Of a stretch of 48,011 nucleotides of DNA, positions 46,220-48,011 are shown in pieces; the stretch's first letter is position 1, and each line of letters begins with the position of its first letter. The notes beneath the pieces were generated by a model. It searched no databases, was not told the DNA's origin, and saw nothing but the letters and a program-made list of their open reading frames with translations. Source of the stretch: Thermoanaerobaculia bacterium (GTDB lineage Bacteria > Acidobacteriota > Thermoanaerobaculia > Multivoradales > JAHEKO01); the NCBI GenBank assembly GCA_945787575.1, contig CALZKB010000039.1:8432-56442 (forward strand), read 5' to 3'. The translations under genes and the position numbers were made by a program.

Positions 46220-47851
46220 TCAGCGGGCGTCGTCCGCGGTCTGCCGGCGGTTTCGGGGAAGGTGGATCCGGAAGGCGGCGCCCTGCGCCGGCGAGGAGTC
46301 CACCTCGATTCGCCCCCCATGGGCCTGGACGATTCCGTAGACCACCGCCAGTCCCAGTCCGACCCCTGCCTGTTCGCTCTTGGTGGAGAAGAACGGCTCG
46401 AAGATCCGCGCTTGCAGCTCTGCCGGGATACCGACTCCGGTGTCTGCGACCTCGAGCACGACGTCTCCCGAGACGCCTTCGGACATCCGCACCGTCAGCT
46501 CTCCTCCGCCGTCGCCAGCTTCGACGATCGCCTCAACGGCATTGACGCAGAGGGCTACGATCGCCTGTTCCAGCTGTCCGGCATCGGCGTAGATCTTCGA
46601 GTCGTCCAGGGTGCGCTCGGTACGCAGCTGCACCGAGTTCATCTGCAGATGATGGCGCACGAGCATCAGGCTCCTCTCCAGCACCTCGTCGAGGTCGACG
46701 ACGGCCTTTTCCCCGTCGCCCTGCCGGGCGAACAGAAGTAGGTTACGGACCACGGTGCCGCAGCGGCTGCACTCGGTCTCGACGACCTCGAGGTAGCGGC
46801 CGAGCTGTTGCGCCACGGCGGGGGACAGCGCTTGCCCGTCGAGCTCGCGTTTCACCAGCCGCGCGTAGGTGAGGACTCCGCTCAGAGGGTTGTTCAGCTC
46901 GTGGGCTACGGTCGCCGCCAGCTGCCCCAGGGAAGCCATCTTCTCCATGTGCAGGACCTGGCGCTGGGTCCGCTGTAGCTCGATCGTCTTCTGCGCCACG
47001 GTCTCCTCCAACCGCCGCGACCATCCTTCAAGCTCGCGTCGTGCTTCCGCGAGGTCGGCCGTCATGCCGTTGAACGCCTGAGCCAGTCGCGCGAGCTCGT
47101 GATCGCCCGGGACCACGATCCTGGTCTCGAGCTCACCCGCCGCCACTCGCCGCGCCCCTTCTCGCAGCCGGGACACGGGCTGCCCTACGAGGCGCCGGAC
47201 GAGGACCCAGACGACTCCGGCGATGACGAACAGCAGGAGCGCGGTCGTGGCCAGGAGCTGCCGCCGCACGGACTGCTGAGCGGCCTCGACAGGCGCCAGC
47301 GACATCTCGATATCGAGCACTCCGAGGACCGCCTCCTCGGACAGCGGGGCGTGGCATCCGGCCGACGCGCACTCGGGCTCGTTCTCGAGAACCGAAAGGT
47401 GACGGACGGCCTGAGCGCCGTCTGCGGTGCGCATCGAAGAGGAGCTCTCGCGCGCGGCCTCATTGACGGGAACGCCGATGCCGTGGCAGCTGTCGCACGG
47501 CGTTTCTTCGAGTCGCGCCCCTTCGCCGATTTCGTGAGGCGCCGCCGACAGCACGACCCTTCCTTGCTTGTCGTAGACGCGGATGGCGAGCACCTCTGGT
47601 CCCTCGGCCATCCGCTCGAGGAGCGTCTGCACCTCGTCGAGCTGGTTCAGCAGCATCCCGTCGTGGGTCGCGCGGCGGATCAGTCCGCCATTGCGCCTTT
47701 CGCCGGCGCTGATCAGCGAGGTCAACTGCTCCTGGGTCGAACGGAAGTTGAGGAACGTGTGAAGCGCGAGTACGACGGCGACGGTAAGGAAGACGGACAA
47801 CCACAGACGGACTCCGAAGGAGCCCAAGAGCGACCGCAAGCGACTCGCCAT
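46220..47851 (-). CDS. membrane sensor histidine kinase with periplasmic haem-c-type motifs
   Basis: The 543-residue kinase starts at ATG 47851, with AGGAG upstream; the frame open to 47932 is rejected. Membrane spans lie at 12-32 and 200-218. The periplasmic region contains CDSCH (119-123, a CxxCH c-type haem site) and CASAGCH (161-167, a CX4CH variant), then LGVLDIEMSL. A HAMP segment is followed by the H-box VAHELNNPLSG with His317, and a HATPase domain (N-box VALCVNAVEAI, DTGVGIP, GVGLGLAVVYGI). The likely signal is redox state or a gas ligand sensed by haem. It pairs with the NtrC-type regulator downstream. Confidence 0.93.
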   Translation of the reverse strand: MASRLRSLLGSFGVRLWLSVFLTVAVVLALHTFLNFRSTQEQLTSLISAGERRNGGLIRRATHDGMLLNQLDEVQTLLERMAEGPEVLAIRVYDKQGRVVLSAAPHEIGEGARLEETPCDSCHGIGVPVNEAARESSSSMRTADGAQAVRHLSVLENEPECASAGCHAPLSEEAVLGVLDIEMSLAPVEAAQQSVRRQLLATTALLLFVIAGVVWVLVRRLVGQPVSRLREGARRVAAGELETRIVVPGDHELARLAQAFNGMTADLAEARRELEGWSRRLEETVAQKTIELQRTQRQVLHMEKMASLGQLAATVAHELNNPLSGVLTYARLVKRELDGQALSPAVAQQLGRYLEVVETECSRCGTVVRNLLLFARQGDGEKAVVDLDEVLERSLMLVRHHLQMNSVQLRTERTLDDSKIYADAGQLEQAIVALCVNAVEAIVEAGDGGGELTVRMSEGVSGDVVLEVADTGVGIPAELQARIFEPFFSTKSEQAGVGLGLAVVYGIVQAHGGRIEVDSSPAQGAAFRIHLPRNRRQTADDAR

Positions 47852-48011
47852 GACCGGTCTCCTGTATAGCTTCGATGTTAACTTTGCGGTCCGCCCCGTC
47901 GATGCCCTGCATGACGCGTTTGACACGCCCAATCAACTCAGCAAAGACACACCCTACTGACCATACATCTAAGGCACTGGTGTACTCGCTCGCCTATTCA
48001 CCCACATTGGC
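47852..48011 (-). promoter_or_regulatory. upstream region of the kinase/regulator operon
   Basis: These 160 nt to the window edge hold the AGGAG ribosome site and no gene that I can support. I do not see a clear -24/-12 (TGGC-N-TTGC) sigma-54 promoter. The upstream gene must lie outside the window. Confidence 0.35.

Overview
The window is high-GC bacterial DNA packed with genes on both strands. It contains no rRNA, tRNA or CRISPR array that I can support. Lipoproteins with lipoboxes, a LapA/LapB-type envelope protein, LysM and Spy/LTXXQ proteins, and a histidine kinase with a c-type haem motif point to a diderm (Gram-negative) bacterium. The gene mix resembles Acidobacteriota, but no marker gene is present, so that placement is a guess.

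Layout. Positions 1-5155 hold a 5'-cut ORF, an ICMT-type methyltransferase and a minus-strand run: NUDIX-metallo-beta-lactamase fusion, oligopeptidase B, apaG. Positions 5216-13173 hold housekeeping and accessory enzymes: aminotransferase, uridine-kinase-like P-loop protein, FG-GAP protein, nitrilase-family amidase, beta-lactamase-fold serine hydrolase, CAP-domain lipoprotein and alpha/beta hydrolase. Positions 13184-16798 hold a lipoprotein, an SLC13/RCK transporter and a HAD hydrolase. Positions 16082-21549 are a core minus-strand block: rlmH, DksA-like, LapA-LapB-like fusion, holA, mutM, HAD. Positions 21602-25574 hold a degenerate alpha/beta hydrolase, a phosphohexomutase cut short by a hairpin-rich element, a YugP-type zinc peptidase and an SDR. 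Positions 25623-31117 contain two ECF sigma/anti-sigma systems, the second with a membrane LTXXQ sensor and a nearby, divergently oriented Spy-like gene. Positions 31173-36205 carry an ErpA-type Fe-S carrier, YgfZ, a hydrolase and an AtuA / AtuA-C / enoyl-CoA hydratase operon. An acyl-CoA carboxylase carboxyltransferase gene lies further on at 39388-41052. Positions 41135-41809 are moaD-moaE. Positions 41810-44219 are the most eroded stretch: a coding remnant, a CACCTCAAGACG tandem array, a LysM lipoprotein, a transposase remnant and a frameshifted monooxygenase gene. Positions 44216-47851 carry an archaemetzincin and a haem-c sensor kinase / NtrC regulator pair.

Themes. (1) About a dozen gene starts lie only 6-9 nt downstream of a TAnnnT -10 box, often preceded by TGC, with no Shine-Dalgarno sequence. 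This suggests common leaderless transcription from compact divergent promoters. (2) Several genes are broken in ways that leave the original reading visible: an in-frame TAA, two frameshifts, truncated 3' ends and a transposase stub. (3) Operons are tightly coupled by ATGA/GTGA/TTGA overlaps, and these overlaps settle several start codons.
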